Positions 23,645-32,187 of a stretch of DNA of 64,000 nt are shown piece after piece (the stretch's first letter is position 1; every line of letters begins with the position of its first letter). The notes under the pieces are model-generated. The model was not told the DNA's origin and did not search any database. It saw only the letters and a program-made list of their open reading frames with translations. Source of the DNA: Mucilaginibacter dorajii (lineage in GTDB: Bacteria > Bacteroidota > Bacteroidia > Sphingobacteriales > Sphingobacteriaceae); NCBI RefSeq assembly GCF_024808255.1, contig NZ_JANTYS010000013.1, positions 62,001-126,000 of the forward strand, read 5' to 3'. A program made the translations under genes and the position numbers.

Positions 23645-25099
23645 TTATTTTACCCGTTTAACCTCCATCTTTCCTCCATCACCATACAATGTTAAGTTAA
23701 CAACCCCATCTGCACCCTTTACAAACTCAAGTTCGTACGGCAGTTCGCGCAGAAAAAACTTGTTGGGAGCTTCGGCAAAAAGCTCGCGTTTCATTTCGCC
23801 CTGCATCCTTACGTAAAGGTGGGCATCTTCAAACAACACGGTCAAAGTGCGATTTGGCGCTAATTGAAATTGCCCGGTGTAAGTTTGCAATATACCCGTG
23901 GATACCGGCATGAGTTTTTTAATATTGGGATGATACAGGTCTTTAAAACCGTAAACCTTTGCTACGCTGTTTACCACTTCTGTTAGCAGTTGCTGGCTGC
24001 CACTGTTAAGCATAACCACTACGCCGTTACCGCCTTGCAGGCTGCCATAATAAGCGCTTTGAAAACCTACCGTAGACCCCGCATGGGTGAAATACTTTGT
24101 GCTATCCAATGTATTAACAAAAGTACCTAATCCCGAGCCCATCTTATTCTGATATGGGGTAAGCATCAGCCTGGCGCTTTGCCGGGTTAATAATTTAGTC
24201 GACTTGCCCTCATAAGCCATTTGCACGGCGACTACAAATTTGGCCAGGTCGGTAGGATTAGTCCACAAGCCGGCGGCAGCCTGTTCGGGGAAAACACGGT
24301 ATTTACCGGGGATAGGGTTGCCTACAATATTATAACCTGTGGCCAGCAAAGCATTATTAATATCGGCAGGTGGTTGCATAAAAGTGCTGTTACTAATACC
24401 CAGCGGTTTTAGTATGGCTTGCCTCATATAATCAGCATACGGCTGCCCGGTAATATCCATCACCATTAGTTGCGAAATAATAACCCCGCCACCCGAATAC
24501 TCGGCCCGTAAGCCTGGTTCAAATAACGAATGAATGCGTGGTGAATTGGCGGGCTTTTCGCCATTTAGTACCTGTACTATGGTTGGCAGAGGCTTGCCCG
24601 GCTGGTACCCGCCAAAGCCCGATAAGTTTACTCCCCCAGTGTGGCTTAACAGGTTTGCCATGCTGATCTTTTTTCCTTTAGCCAGGCTATCGTACGGAAA
24701 CTGCCAGCTTTTTAAATAAGTATTGATATCGGAATACAGATCGAGCTTTTTATCCTGTACCAATTTAAGTACCCCAATAGCGTTGAATGATTTGCTTATA
24801 GAACCCGCCTGGAAAAGCGTTTGCGTAGTAACCGGCGTTTTTGAACTATCATTGGCAAAACCATATCCTTTGGCCCAAACCAGGCGGTAGTTTTCAATAA
24901 CCGCAATACTTAAACCTGGCGTTTTGTAGTAGGCCATTCTATCCAATATATTCCATGTTTTTTCACCTTCTATCTGCACGGATGCAAACAGTCCGTTTTC
25001 AACTTTTGTAATATTCTCCCGGGTATCACTTTGGGCATGAGTCCTTAATGAGTTTAATAATAGTAAAAGTAAAATAGCCCACGTATAAGTTGTTTTCAT
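23645..25099 (-). CDS. Serine hydrolase, class C beta-lactamase/esterase family
   Basis: The 484-residue exported protein has a signal peptide ending LRTHAQ. The catalytic SxxK is Ser100-Ile-Ser-Lys103 in QAGSISKSFNAIG. The second motif region is RAEYSGGGVIISQLMV, with Tyr in place and Gly replacing the usual Asn. The third-motif region is THAGSTVGFQSAYYG. A C-terminal DUF3471-like beta domain (LQTYTGQFQLAPNRTLTV) follows. Bacteroidota carry many such enzymes; most are peptidases or esterases rather than antibiotic-degrading enzymes. It is the first gene of a two-gene unit with the BNR lipoprotein and is divergent from the ArsR gene. Confidence 0.9.
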   Translation of the reverse strand: MKTTYTWAILLLLLLNSLRTHAQSDTRENITKVENGLFASVQIEGEKTWNILDRMAYYKTPGLSIAVIENYRLVWAKGYGFANDSSKTPVTTQTLFQAGSISKSFNAIGVLKLVQDKKLDLYSDINTYLKSWQFPYDSLAKGKKISMANLLSHTGGVNLSGFGGYQPGKPLPTIVQVLNGEKPANSPRIHSLFEPGLRAEYSGGGVIISQLMVMDITGQPYADYMRQAILKPLGISNSTFMQPPADINNALLATGYNIVGNPIPGKYRVFPEQAAAGLWTNPTDLAKFVVAVQMAYEGKSTKLLTRQSARLMLTPYQNKMGSGLGTFVNTLDSTKYFTHAGSTVGFQSAYYGSLQGGNGVVVMLNSGSQQLLTEVVNSVAKVYGFKDLYHPNIKKLMPVSTGILQTYTGQFQLAPNRTLTVLFEDAHLYVRMQGEMKRELFAEAPNKFFLRELPYELEFVKGADGVVNLTLYGDGGKMEVKRVK

Positions 25100-25252
25100 A
25101 CTAATTATTTTGTTTTGATAGGATTGTAAGACAAATATTAAAATTTAATTTTGATATTTTAAATTTTACGGAATTTAATTTTAAATATAGAAATGGAAAA
25201 AATGATCTGGCAGTCACATTTTATCTCCCAAATGTCATCTCTTTACTGTAAA

Positions 25253-25284
25253 TTGGTATATCGGGAAAAGTCGATATATATTTG
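25253..25284 (+). promoter_or_regulatory. Bacteroidota-type promoter of the ArsR/OYE operon
   Basis: TTG (25253-25255), 21 bp, then TATATTTG (25277-25284): both elements are at consensus spacing. The ATG of the regulator is 5 bp after the -7 box (25289), so the mRNA should be leaderless or nearly so. This also argues against the longer upstream start at 25193. Confidence 0.75.
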
Positions 25285-25288
25285 CAGC

Positions 25289-25588
25289 ATGGATCAGTTA
25301 GAAATATTCAAGGCACTTTCCAACAAAACGCGGCTGCAGATATTGCAATGGCTTAAGGAGCCCGAGTTGAGTTTTCCCGGCCAGGAACCCTACGGATACG
25401 ATAATGGCATTTGCGTTGGCCAAATCCAGGCTAAGGCCGGGCTTACGCAATCCACCGTATCGGAATATCTTTCCATTATGCAGCGCGCCGGGCTGGTTAC
25501 CGTTACCCGGGTAGGGCAATGGACTTATTACAAACGTAACGACGAAGCTTTTGCCGCCCTGAGTAAACTGGTGGAATCCGAATTATAA
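25289..25588 (+). CDS. ArsR-family transcriptional regulator
   Basis: The 99-residue product is a single winged-helix domain: MDQLEIFKALSNKTRLQILQW, then GLTQSTVSEYLSIMQRAGLVTVTR, and wing VGQWTYYKRNDEAFAALSKLV. A loop insert (PGQEPYGYDNGICVGQ) before the recognition helix contains one Cys. There is no CxC metal site as in ArsR or SmtB, so it may sense a redox or organic signal. It lies 27 bp upstream of the flavin oxidoreductase and probably autoregulates that pair. The start is chosen from the promoter position and homology. Confidence 0.9.
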   Translation: MDQLEIFKALSNKTRLQILQWLKEPELSFPGQEPYGYDNGICVGQIQAKAGLTQSTVSEYLSIMQRAGLVTVTRVGQWTYYKRNDEAFAALSKLVESEL

Positions 25589-25615
25589 TAAGCATTTATT
25601 AAACAAACATATAAC

Positions 25616-26719
25616 ATGACTGCCAATAACACTTTATTCAGGCCATTTAGCCTGAAATCGTTAAATATCAAAAATCGTATTGTAATGGCACCGATGACGC
25701 GTTCATTCTCGCCAAATGGTGTGCCTACAGCTGATGTTGCCGCGTATTACCGCAAACGGGCGGAGGGTGAAGTAGGGTTGATCCTTTCTGAGGGTACCGT
25801 TATTGATAGGGTATCGTCATCAAACGATGCCAATATCCCGCATTTTTATGGCACTGAGGCTTTGGCCGGCTGGCAAAATGTAATTGATGGTGTGCATGCC
25901 GAAGGTGGCGCTATGGGACCGCAGATCTGGCATATGGGCATAATGGATAACCACCATTCGGGTTGGGTACCATCGCAGCCGTTTGAAGGCCCGTCGGGTT
26001 TAAACAGGCCGGGCAATACCAATGGTAACACTATGACCGATGCCGACATTGCCGATACCATAGCCGCGTTTGGTCGTGCAGCCGCCGATGCCAAAAGATT
26101 AGGTTTTGATTGCGTGGAAATTCACGGTGCACATGGTTATTTGATAGACCAGTTTTTTTGGAACGAAACCAATAAACGTACCGACATTTATGGCGGTAAA
26201 ACCCTGGCCGAACGCAGCCGTTTTGCGGTTGAGGTGATTAAAGAGGTAAGGAAACAAGTTGGCGAAGATTTTGCCATCATTATCCGCCTATCGCAATGGA
26301 AGCCTGCCGACTATAACAACCTGCTTGCCAAAACTCCGCAGGAACTGGAAGCCTGGTTAAACCCTATGGCCGATGCCGGTGTGGATATTTTCCATTGCTC
26401 GCAACGCCGTTTCTGGGAAACCGATTTTGAAGGATCGGATTTAAATTTTGCCGGTTGGGCCAAAAAAGTAAGCGGTAAAGCTACCATTACAGTGGGTTCT
26501 GTTGGTTTAGATGGTGAGTTTTTGGCTGCCTTTGGTGGTGCAAGCTCAAACCCAAGCTCTTTAGATGAATTACTGCGCCGTATGGACCGCGGTGATTTTG
26601 ACCTGGTAGCCGTTGGTCGCCCACTATTAGCCGATCCCCATTGGGCACAAAAGATCCGCGATAACCGTACCGTGGAGTTAAAAGGGTTCAGTAAAGAAGC
26701 TTTGGCGCAGTTGGTGTAA
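25616..26719 (+). CDS. NADH:flavin oxidoreductase, Old Yellow Enzyme family
   Basis: The 367-residue FMN enzyme reduces alkenes conjugated to carbonyl or nitro groups. It opens LFRPFSLKSLNIKNRIVMAPMTRSFSPNG with the OYE start and the substrate/FMN loop. QIWHMGIMDN, the catalytic pair region VEIHGAHGYLIDQFFWNETNKRTDIYGG, and the phosphate-binding DLVAVGRPLLADPHWAQKI follow. Control by an ArsR-type regulator suggests induction by an electrophile such as a quinone (inference). A good terminator lies 24 bp past the stop. Confidence 0.93.
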   Translation: MTANNTLFRPFSLKSLNIKNRIVMAPMTRSFSPNGVPTADVAAYYRKRAEGEVGLILSEGTVIDRVSSSNDANIPHFYGTEALAGWQNVIDGVHAEGGAMGPQIWHMGIMDNHHSGWVPSQPFEGPSGLNRPGNTNGNTMTDADIADTIAAFGRAAADAKRLGFDCVEIHGAHGYLIDQFFWNETNKRTDIYGGKTLAERSRFAVEVIKEVRKQVGEDFAIIIRLSQWKPADYNNLLAKTPQELEAWLNPMADAGVDIFHCSQRRFWETDFEGSDLNFAGWAKKVSGKATITVGSVGLDGEFLAAFGGASSNPSSLDELLRRMDRGDFDLVAVGRPLLADPHWAQKIRDNRTVELKGFSKEALAQLV

Positions 26720-26742
26720 AAGATTATCTATCTTGATTTTAT

Positions 26743-26775
26743 AAAGCGGGCTATCCTTTGGGTGGCCCGCTTTTG
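26743..26775 (+). terminator. Rho-independent terminator of the OYE operon
   Basis: AAAGCGGGC (26743-26751) pairs with GCCCGCTTT (26765-26773), followed by TG and further T. Confidence 0.88.
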
Positions 26776-27000
26776 TTATTAGGTGGGCGAAATGGTATTT
26801 ACTGTTCCCTCAAAGTCTCCAAACCACGTCATATGAACATGGTTTCGGAAAGCACTGTTAGCTATGTGCAACTACTGAGACCTCTGCGAAAAGCCGTGCA
26901 GGAGCTGAAATTTTAGGATTAACAGAATGCTCCCGGTAATTTTGTCTGAACCTGAATTTTCGCATTTGTTGGAGTCGTCTGTACTCTTGTATTTGTTCAT
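26776..27000. other. Gap of about 225 bp with no recognised gene
   Basis: TGCGAAAA near 26886 and TTTTCGCA near 26957 are an isolated inverted pair about 63 bp apart. No open frame of note and no match to the repeat families elsewhere in the window. Confidence 0.5.
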
Positions 27001-27038
27001 AAAAATGCCCCCAAATAGTGTCTAACTTTTGGGGGCAG
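27001..27038 (-). terminator. Terminator of the adhesin/OmpA operon
   Basis: Read leftward, TGCCCCCAAAA (from 27038) and TTTGGGGGCA (ending 27006) form the stem, then TTTTT (27005-27001). It lies 40 bp past the OmpA gene stop. Confidence 0.85.
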
Positions 27039-27077
27039 TGTAAAGCAGCAGCCTTTTTTTTATTAAGCGGAATGCTC

Positions 27078-29021
27078 TTATTTAACAGGGATAATATCTA
27101 TAATAACTGTTCTGTTATAAAACCGTTCTTCTACTAAATTATTTTCAAATGGTGCATTGCCTGCATCTTCGCCAAAGCCTATGGTTTCAAATTTAACATT
27201 GGTTTTACCAGCTTTAATTAAAGCACGTTCTAAAGTATGCTGAACATCCAGTGCGCGCTCTTTTGATAGTTTCAAGTTGTGATCTTCCTCGCCGATGTTA
27301 TCGGTATGGCCATGAATAATAACCGTTGATCCATCGGTAATTGAAGCGGATACAACATTGGTTAAAAACTTATCATATGATACAATGGCATTTGATCTGT
27401 CAAAATCATACAGGATGCTGTAGCGTAAGCCTTTGGTTGGTGTTTCGTCCTGGCGTATCAAATGCACAGCGCTTTCTTTCCTTACAGGAACACCTGCGCG
27501 GGTTTCGCCTGTCATCACAATTTTGTAGTCGCCCGAAGAATTGCCGCCTAAAATTGTGTTGCCGGGAATGTTTGCCTGGTCATCAATAAATGGTCCGAAA
27601 TGCTGAACTGTACCTTTATCATCCGTAACATCTACCGACCATGATCTAAGCAGCTGTTTTGCACTATCGATATTTAAAATTACCTGGCTATCAGGCGGGT
27701 TGGCTTGGGTGGCATTTATCTGAACAGGCTTCATCATATCGCCGCCTACTTCTGTCAATAATTCTGGCGAGGTGCTGGTAATATCTACACGACGGTCGCC
27801 TGTGCGCAGTAATAACAACTCTTTAGTGCCGCCCGGCTGCTCAGATGGGATAAGGGGCTTGTTACGGCCGGCAATGGTTATTCTTGATGCATCCACTGCA
27901 AATTGGGTAATCAGGTATTGTTTTACAGCTTGTGCCAGTTCTTTACCATCTGCAGGGCCTTTAGCCGATGCACCGGTTAGTACAATTACAGCGCCTGGGT
28001 TTGTCCTTAACCTATCACCTAAAATATTCAGGATGTTGTGGTAAACATTCAACTGTCTTGCAGATCGGCCGGCCATGTTATCAGACTGCTCGTTTTGCAA
28101 CTGCTGTTCCCTGAAAATACTTGCCTGGTCTGTGGAAAGCATAATATACCTGGCCGGGATCTGACTTGCTCCTTCATCAAAAAATACAGAATTACGCAAT
28201 GGCAACGTTTCGCTTACCTGCCGTTTTAAAGGTACGCCTGTTGGCGTGGTTACTGTAAAAACAAAATCATGCATAGGTGCAGGCGTTGTGGTTATTGCTT
28301 TAGGTGTAATTTTTGAAGCCTTACCAAATTTAAGCGCTATCCCGGCACGTACTGTTGTAACCGACCAGCTTTCGATACTGCGCGGCTCCTGACCAAAGTA
28401 GGGGTGAAATGAAACAAACGGCGAGATACTCACTTTGGTAGTACTGCTGGCTGGTGAAACCATAATATCATAACCCGCGCCAACCTGACCCGAGATGAGG
28501 GTTTTGTGCATGGCACTTAATTGGCCATTGGTATTAGGTTGCTTAAGCTGAGTATACTCAAAATCTTTACTTACATTAAACGCAACTCTTGGGCCGGCAA
28601 AAAAATATAGACCGGTTGAAGGTACTGTTAAACGCAGGCTTGGTTCAACCGCAATGTAACTGGTATTGGTTTCTAAAGTTGCAGGGCAGTTACAAGGGGC
28701 CACCACATCTTTGAATTTACCACCGCGGCCATCATAAGCTACGTTAAGCATAACACCCAATACACTTCTTGCCGGTCGGTATTCCATCAAAATAGACCCA
28801 TAAGGGCGTATATCATGACCTTTATGGAATGCGGTAGGCGCTATCAATGAATTGTTTAACCGTTGGGTGGTGCCATCGTAAAAGTTAAAATTGGCAGCTC
28901 CGGATACACCAAACCACCATGTTGGGGCTATAGTGGTTTGTGCTTTAACCGTTATGCCGGCCATAGCAACCATCAAACAGCAGATGATGGTTGTTTTAAT
29001 TATTTTATTGATTGGTAACAT
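27078..29021 (-). CDS. OmpA-family outer-membrane protein with N-terminal barrel and two OmpA-like domains
   Basis: The 647-residue product (start at MLPINKIIKTTIICC) has a signal peptide ending VKAQ. An outer-membrane beta-barrel follows (about residues 25-230; FFAGPRVAFNVS). A degenerate OmpA-like module (about 310-400; GAVIVLTGASAKGPADGKEL) is next, then a linker, and finally a full C-terminal OmpA domain (about 535-647) with IIHGHTDNIGEEDHN, LSKERALDVQHTLE and the closing NRTVIIDI strand. The last domain should grip peptidoglycan and so anchor the outer membrane. An upstream in-frame ATG (29069) has no homology. It is 82 bp downstream of the adhesin gene and shares its terminator. Confidence 0.9.
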   Translation of the reverse strand: MLPINKIIKTTIICCLMVAMAGITVKAQTTIAPTWWFGVSGAANFNFYDGTTQRLNNSLIAPTAFHKGHDIRPYGSILMEYRPARSVLGVMLNVAYDGRGGKFKDVVAPCNCPATLETNTSYIAVEPSLRLTVPSTGLYFFAGPRVAFNVSKDFEYTQLKQPNTNGQLSAMHKTLISGQVGAGYDIMVSPASSTTKVSISPFVSFHPYFGQEPRSIESWSVTTVRAGIALKFGKASKITPKAITTTPAPMHDFVFTVTTPTGVPLKRQVSETLPLRNSVFFDEGASQIPARYIMLSTDQASIFREQQLQNEQSDNMAGRSARQLNVYHNILNILGDRLRTNPGAVIVLTGASAKGPADGKELAQAVKQYLITQFAVDASRITIAGRNKPLIPSEQPGGTKELLLLRTGDRRVDITSTSPELLTEVGGDMMKPVQINATQANPPDSQVILNIDSAKQLLRSWSVDVTDDKGTVQHFGPFIDDQANIPGNTILGGNSSGDYKIVMTGETRAGVPVRKESAVHLIRQDETPTKGLRYSILYDFDRSNAIVSYDKFLTNVVSASITDGSTVIIHGHTDNIGEEDHNLKLSKERALDVQHTLERALIKAGKTNVKFETIGFGEDAGNAPFENNLVEERFYNRTVIIDIIPVK

Positions 29022-29103
29022 GAGATATTTCTTTAAATATTTTGTTGACAGATAGTATTCAATCCCCAAAAAGAGATTGAATACTGTTGATACTGATGCT
29101 GGC

Positions 29104-30987
29104 TTATTGTGGTACGTTAACGGTGGTGTTTACCATAGTAACCGAAGCTACCAGGGATATAGCCCTGCCATTTAGCACCGTTTGTACCGCGTTGCCGGCT
29201 GTTGAAAAGGTGATGCCCGCACTGGATATGATAGTACCCGTCATGATGCCGCCACCCGCGCCGTTGATAACAGCTGAACTGCCTACGTACCAGTAAACGT
29301 TTTTAGCGAGGCCGCCATTTTTCATGATAACGCTCCGGGCGCCTGCCGGGCCTGCCGTACCTACGGTGAGGCCGGCAGCCGTCTGGAAGATCCATACTGC
29401 ATTCGGATCGCCTTTGGCATCCAGTGTCAGGTCGCCATTGGTTACTTTGAATGTGCCGCTCGCTGCTTTATATACGCCGGGGGCTAAAGTTAAGCCGCCT
29501 AATTCGCCAGCGCCGGGATCAATACCTCCTGGTTTCGAGGCCGGGGATATACTGTTGTAGGCAATGGTGGCGTCAAGCAATCCCTGTGTGGCAACAGCGA
29601 ACGAGGTAGCTGTGCCGGGTGCTGGTGGCGCTGTAAATATGCCTTCTGTTACATTACCCTTGTTTAGTGGTGTTTCTGTATAAATATCGGCAGTCAGGCC
29701 ATCATGGAAACCGGTAACCAGCGTTGATGCGGCAGTTGTGCCTATCGATCCGTTATTGATTACCGTATTTAAGCCTTGGTTGGTTACGCCTGCATTGCCG
29801 CCGAAAGCGCCAAATTTTGCAGCATTCCCTAAAATCGGTGGTATAATGATTACGTTGAGCGTAAAGTTGGCCGTTACATGTTTGTTGGCATTCATCACAA
29901 CCGTTAAGGGGTTGTTTGTCCCTGTTGCATCGCCACTCCACGAGGTAAAGGTGTAGCCTGGGTTTGCAGTTGCAGTGGCCGATGCTGATGAGCCCGCAGT
30001 ATACGCGCCTGATCCGATTGTTGAGCCGCCCGCTGCCGGGCTTGATGTTAATACCAGTGCAAATTGTGATGCGGGTGTAGCTTTAAAGTTGGCTACTAAT
30101 TTACGATTGGCTGCAAGTATAAACTGATAGCTTGAGCTTGTGGAGGCCACGTTGCCGTTATCCGTCCAGTTAACAAATGTAAAGCCGTTATTCGGGTCGG
30201 CAGTTACGGTTACGATGGTGCCGGCATTATAGGCACCAGACCCACTGGTTGTACCGCCAATGGCGGGACTTGAGGTAAGTACTACCGCAAACTGCGATGC
30301 AGGTATCAGTTTAAAGTTGGCAACCAATGCCTTGTTACCCGCCATGGTAAACTGGTAGCTGGAACTGGTTGAAACAACAACTCCATTATCTGTCCAGTTG
30401 GTAAATGTGTAACCTGTATTGGGTGTTGCTGTAACAGTTACAATAGATGCCTGCGCAAATGTGCCACCACCATCGGTAACACCGCCAATAGCAGGAGCTG
30501 CTGTTAGCGTAACTTGCGGAATGGTTGTAAACGTCCAGGTGTAATCACTTACCATTGCGGTGCGTAAAGTGTCGGTTACCGATGCCTTTATGGTGCCCGT
30601 ATAAATAGTAAAAGGCAAAAGGGGCTGGGTTGGCGTAAAAGTAAATATGGTGCCGTTGGTGGTGTTGGTTATTGTACCTGCAATAACAGTAGCGCCTTGT
30701 TGTATTATAAATGTTTTGCCGGTAATTGTTGAGGGGGCCATGCTGGTGTTAAAGGTTACCGATATGGCTTTATTTAAAACAATGTCAGCAGCTTTATCAG
30801 CAGGGTCGGTTGAAACCACAACCGGGCAGTCGCCCTTGATTTCGCCCTTATAATTATCTTTTTTACACCCTGAGGTTAAAATAGTAACGAGTAACACCAG
30901 CGACAAAATTGCGCCGAATGTTTTGGAATAGCCGCCGCGCTGGCGCATACGGATGCCATCCATAAGCATAGTAAATGTTTTTTTCAT
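29104..30987 (-). CDS. Lipoprotein adhesin: Big_5 domain, three InlB-B-type repeats and ice-binding-like DUF3494 domain
   Basis: The 627-residue product carries a lipobox LTSGC (Cys41). An SbsA Ig-like Big_5 domain (about 56-154; STDPADKAADIVLNKAISVT) is followed by three tandem Listeria-Bacteroides repeats (158-226, 233-302, 308-376; GYTFTNWTDNG type, third copy diverged to GYTFTSWSGDA). The C-terminal half (about 388-627) is the ice-binding beta-solenoid DUF3494, with AKFGAFGGNAGVTNQGL, LTLAPGVYKA and VYWYVGSSAVI. The family binds ice in polar microbes, but in mesophiles it is often a surface adhesin, which is more likely here. A long N-terminal stretch before the signal core suggests a later start is possible. 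Confidence 0.9.
   Translation of the reverse strand: MKKTFTMLMDGIRMRQRGGYSKTFGAILSLVLLVTILTSGCKKDNYKGEIKGDCPVVVSTDPADKAADIVLNKAISVTFNTSMAPSTITGKTFIIQQGATVIAGTITNTTNGTIFTFTPTQPLLPFTIYTGTIKASVTDTLRTAMVSDYTWTFTTIPQVTLTAAPAIGGVTDGGGTFAQASIVTVTATPNTGYTFTNWTDNGVVVSTSSSYQFTMAGNKALVANFKLIPASQFAVVLTSSPAIGGTTSGSGAYNAGTIVTVTADPNNGFTFVNWTDNGNVASTSSSYQFILAANRKLVANFKATPASQFALVLTSSPAAGGSTIGSGAYTAGSSASATATANPGYTFTSWSGDATGTNNPLTVVMNANKHVTANFTLNVIIIPPILGNAAKFGAFGGNAGVTNQGLNTVINNGSIGTTAASTLVTGFHDGLTADIYTETPLNKGNVTEGIFTAPPAPGTATSFAVATQGLLDATIAYNSISPASKPGGIDPGAGELGGLTLAPGVYKAASGTFKVTNGDLTLDAKGDPNAVWIFQTAAGLTVGTAGPAGARSVIMKNGGLAKNVYWYVGSSAVINGAGGGIMTGTIISSAGITFSTAGNAVQTVLNGRAISLVASVTMVNTTVNVPQ
29860..30516 (-). 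repeat. Three in-frame InlB-B-type coding repeats
   Basis: About 69 codons each, spaced about 75 codons. Copies 1 and 2 share NWTDNG, TSSSYQF and LVANFK; copy 3 has SWSGDA, NPLTVVM and VTANFT. A possible site for repeat gain or loss by recombination. Confidence 0.85.
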
Positions 30988-31115
30988 GAATATATTATTG
31001 AAAGGTAAATTGTAAAAGTCCCGTGGTTCCTATTGGGTCAGATTGCAGGATAATACAAATTTAGGGCTACTTAGCAACAGGCATGTTACATAACTTTTTG
31101 TATAAGTTATATAAT

Positions 31116-31676
31116 TCACACATTCACCCGATCAGCTTGTTCCCGATAGTCAAAATGCTTAAACTGTGAAGGTGTTAAGCCGGTAACTTTTTTAAATTGG
31201 TTAGATAGGTGCGCTACACTGCTGTAATGGAGTTTCCACGAAATTTCGGTGAGGCTTAATTCATCTTGCCATATCAACTGTTTTACCAGTTGAATTTTAT
31301 TCATAATGATAAACTGTTCGATGGTTATGCCCTGCACATCTGAGAATGTATTGGCCAGGTAGGTATAATCACGGTCAAGCTTGTTACTCAGGTAGTCAGA
31401 GAAATTGGTTTTCAATGGAATGTCTGAGTGAAAGATCAAATCGGTAACCACCTGCTTTATTTTTTCAATCAGGATGTTTTTTTTATTATCCATTAATACC
31501 AGCCCGTATTTCAATAAAGCGACGCCCGCCTGTTGAATTTGAGCCGATACAACATCTCCGGTAATAATTACTCTTCCCTGGTCAATAGAAATGCATTTTA
31601 GCCCGGCCCTTTGTAATTCAAATTCGACGATAATTTTACAGCGACTGCTGATCATGTTTTTTATAAAAAGATCCAT
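31116..31676 (-). CDS. AraC-family regulator with degenerate heavy-metal-associated-like N-terminus
   Basis: The 186-residue product (start MDLFIKNMISSRC) has an N-terminal part (1-70) with the HMA-like order IKNMxxxRC-KIIVEFELQRAGL, and a C-terminal AraC HTH pair (LTEISWKLHYSSVAHLSNQFKKVTGLTPSQFK). Related proteins I recall in this family carry CNRC here; this one keeps only the second Cys (SSRC), so metal binding by a Cys pair is unlikely. The middle (FSDYLSNKLDRDYTYLANTFSDVQGITIEQFIIMNKIQLVKQL) is the first HTH subdomain. It lies upstream of the adhesin gene on the same strand, 128 bp away, and could control it. Confidence 0.83.
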   Translation of the reverse strand: MDLFIKNMISSRCKIIVEFELQRAGLKCISIDQGRVIITGDVVSAQIQQAGVALLKYGLVLMDNKKNILIEKIKQVVTDLIFHSDIPLKTNFSDYLSNKLDRDYTYLANTFSDVQGITIEQFIIMNKIQLVKQLIWQDELSLTEISWKLHYSSVAHLSNQFKKVTGLTPSQFKHFDYREQADRVNV

Positions 31677-32187
31677 TGTGCCCCATATATTACAAAACAA
31701 GTGCCTTTATTTGTTTTGTCGCTGTTGCATTTGATTTTTATTGCATTTGCCGGTTATCCTTTAATAATATAGTGCCTGAAATGGGATGAGAGCATTTAAT
31801 GTGCGCGTAGGGAAGGTTAAACTTGTTAACATTTAATGTCTCATATAGCAATGGGTTGTAATTTCATTACATTAATGATCAGTATATAGGATTTTTTTAG
31901 TTGTTTAACTAAAAAAAGGCTATTGCGGCATATCCTGACAAAGATCTCAATTTGTTAATTAGAAGTAGCTTTAGCCCGAAACTCCTGTGAAACCCACATT
32001 GCCGTTCACCCGGCAATTATATCGGTATCAGTCGATTTATTTCGCCGCTCCTTGTCCGGAAATAGATGATTTCGTTCTTGTTGGTATTTCTACCCGGCCG
32101 CGTAAGGGATAGCAGCGAATACCGGCCTAATGCCTATAGCCGTATAAGCGGATAGCCCGACCCGACCTAAGGAGGGTTACGCCATGA
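31677..32187. other. 511-bp gap with no gene; family O element at its end
   Basis: The left part is AT-rich promoter-like DNA upstream of the AraC gene. The last 45 bp (from about 32144) read AGCGGATAGCCCGACCCGAC and then CTAAGGAGGGTTACGCC, a G/C-rich sequence abutting the stop codon of the permease gene. I recall similar wording after genes in related genomes, but it is a single copy here. Confidence 0.5.

Noticed and set aside
23645..25099. Antibiotic-degrading AmpC beta-lactamase
   Set aside because: Although SxxK is present, the second motif lacks the usual Asn and the C-terminal domain is of the DUF3471 esterase type; general serine hydrolase is the safer call.
25193..25288. Longer ArsR protein beginning MEKMIWQSH
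   Set aside because: The added part covers the -33 and -7 promoter elements and has no ArsR homology.
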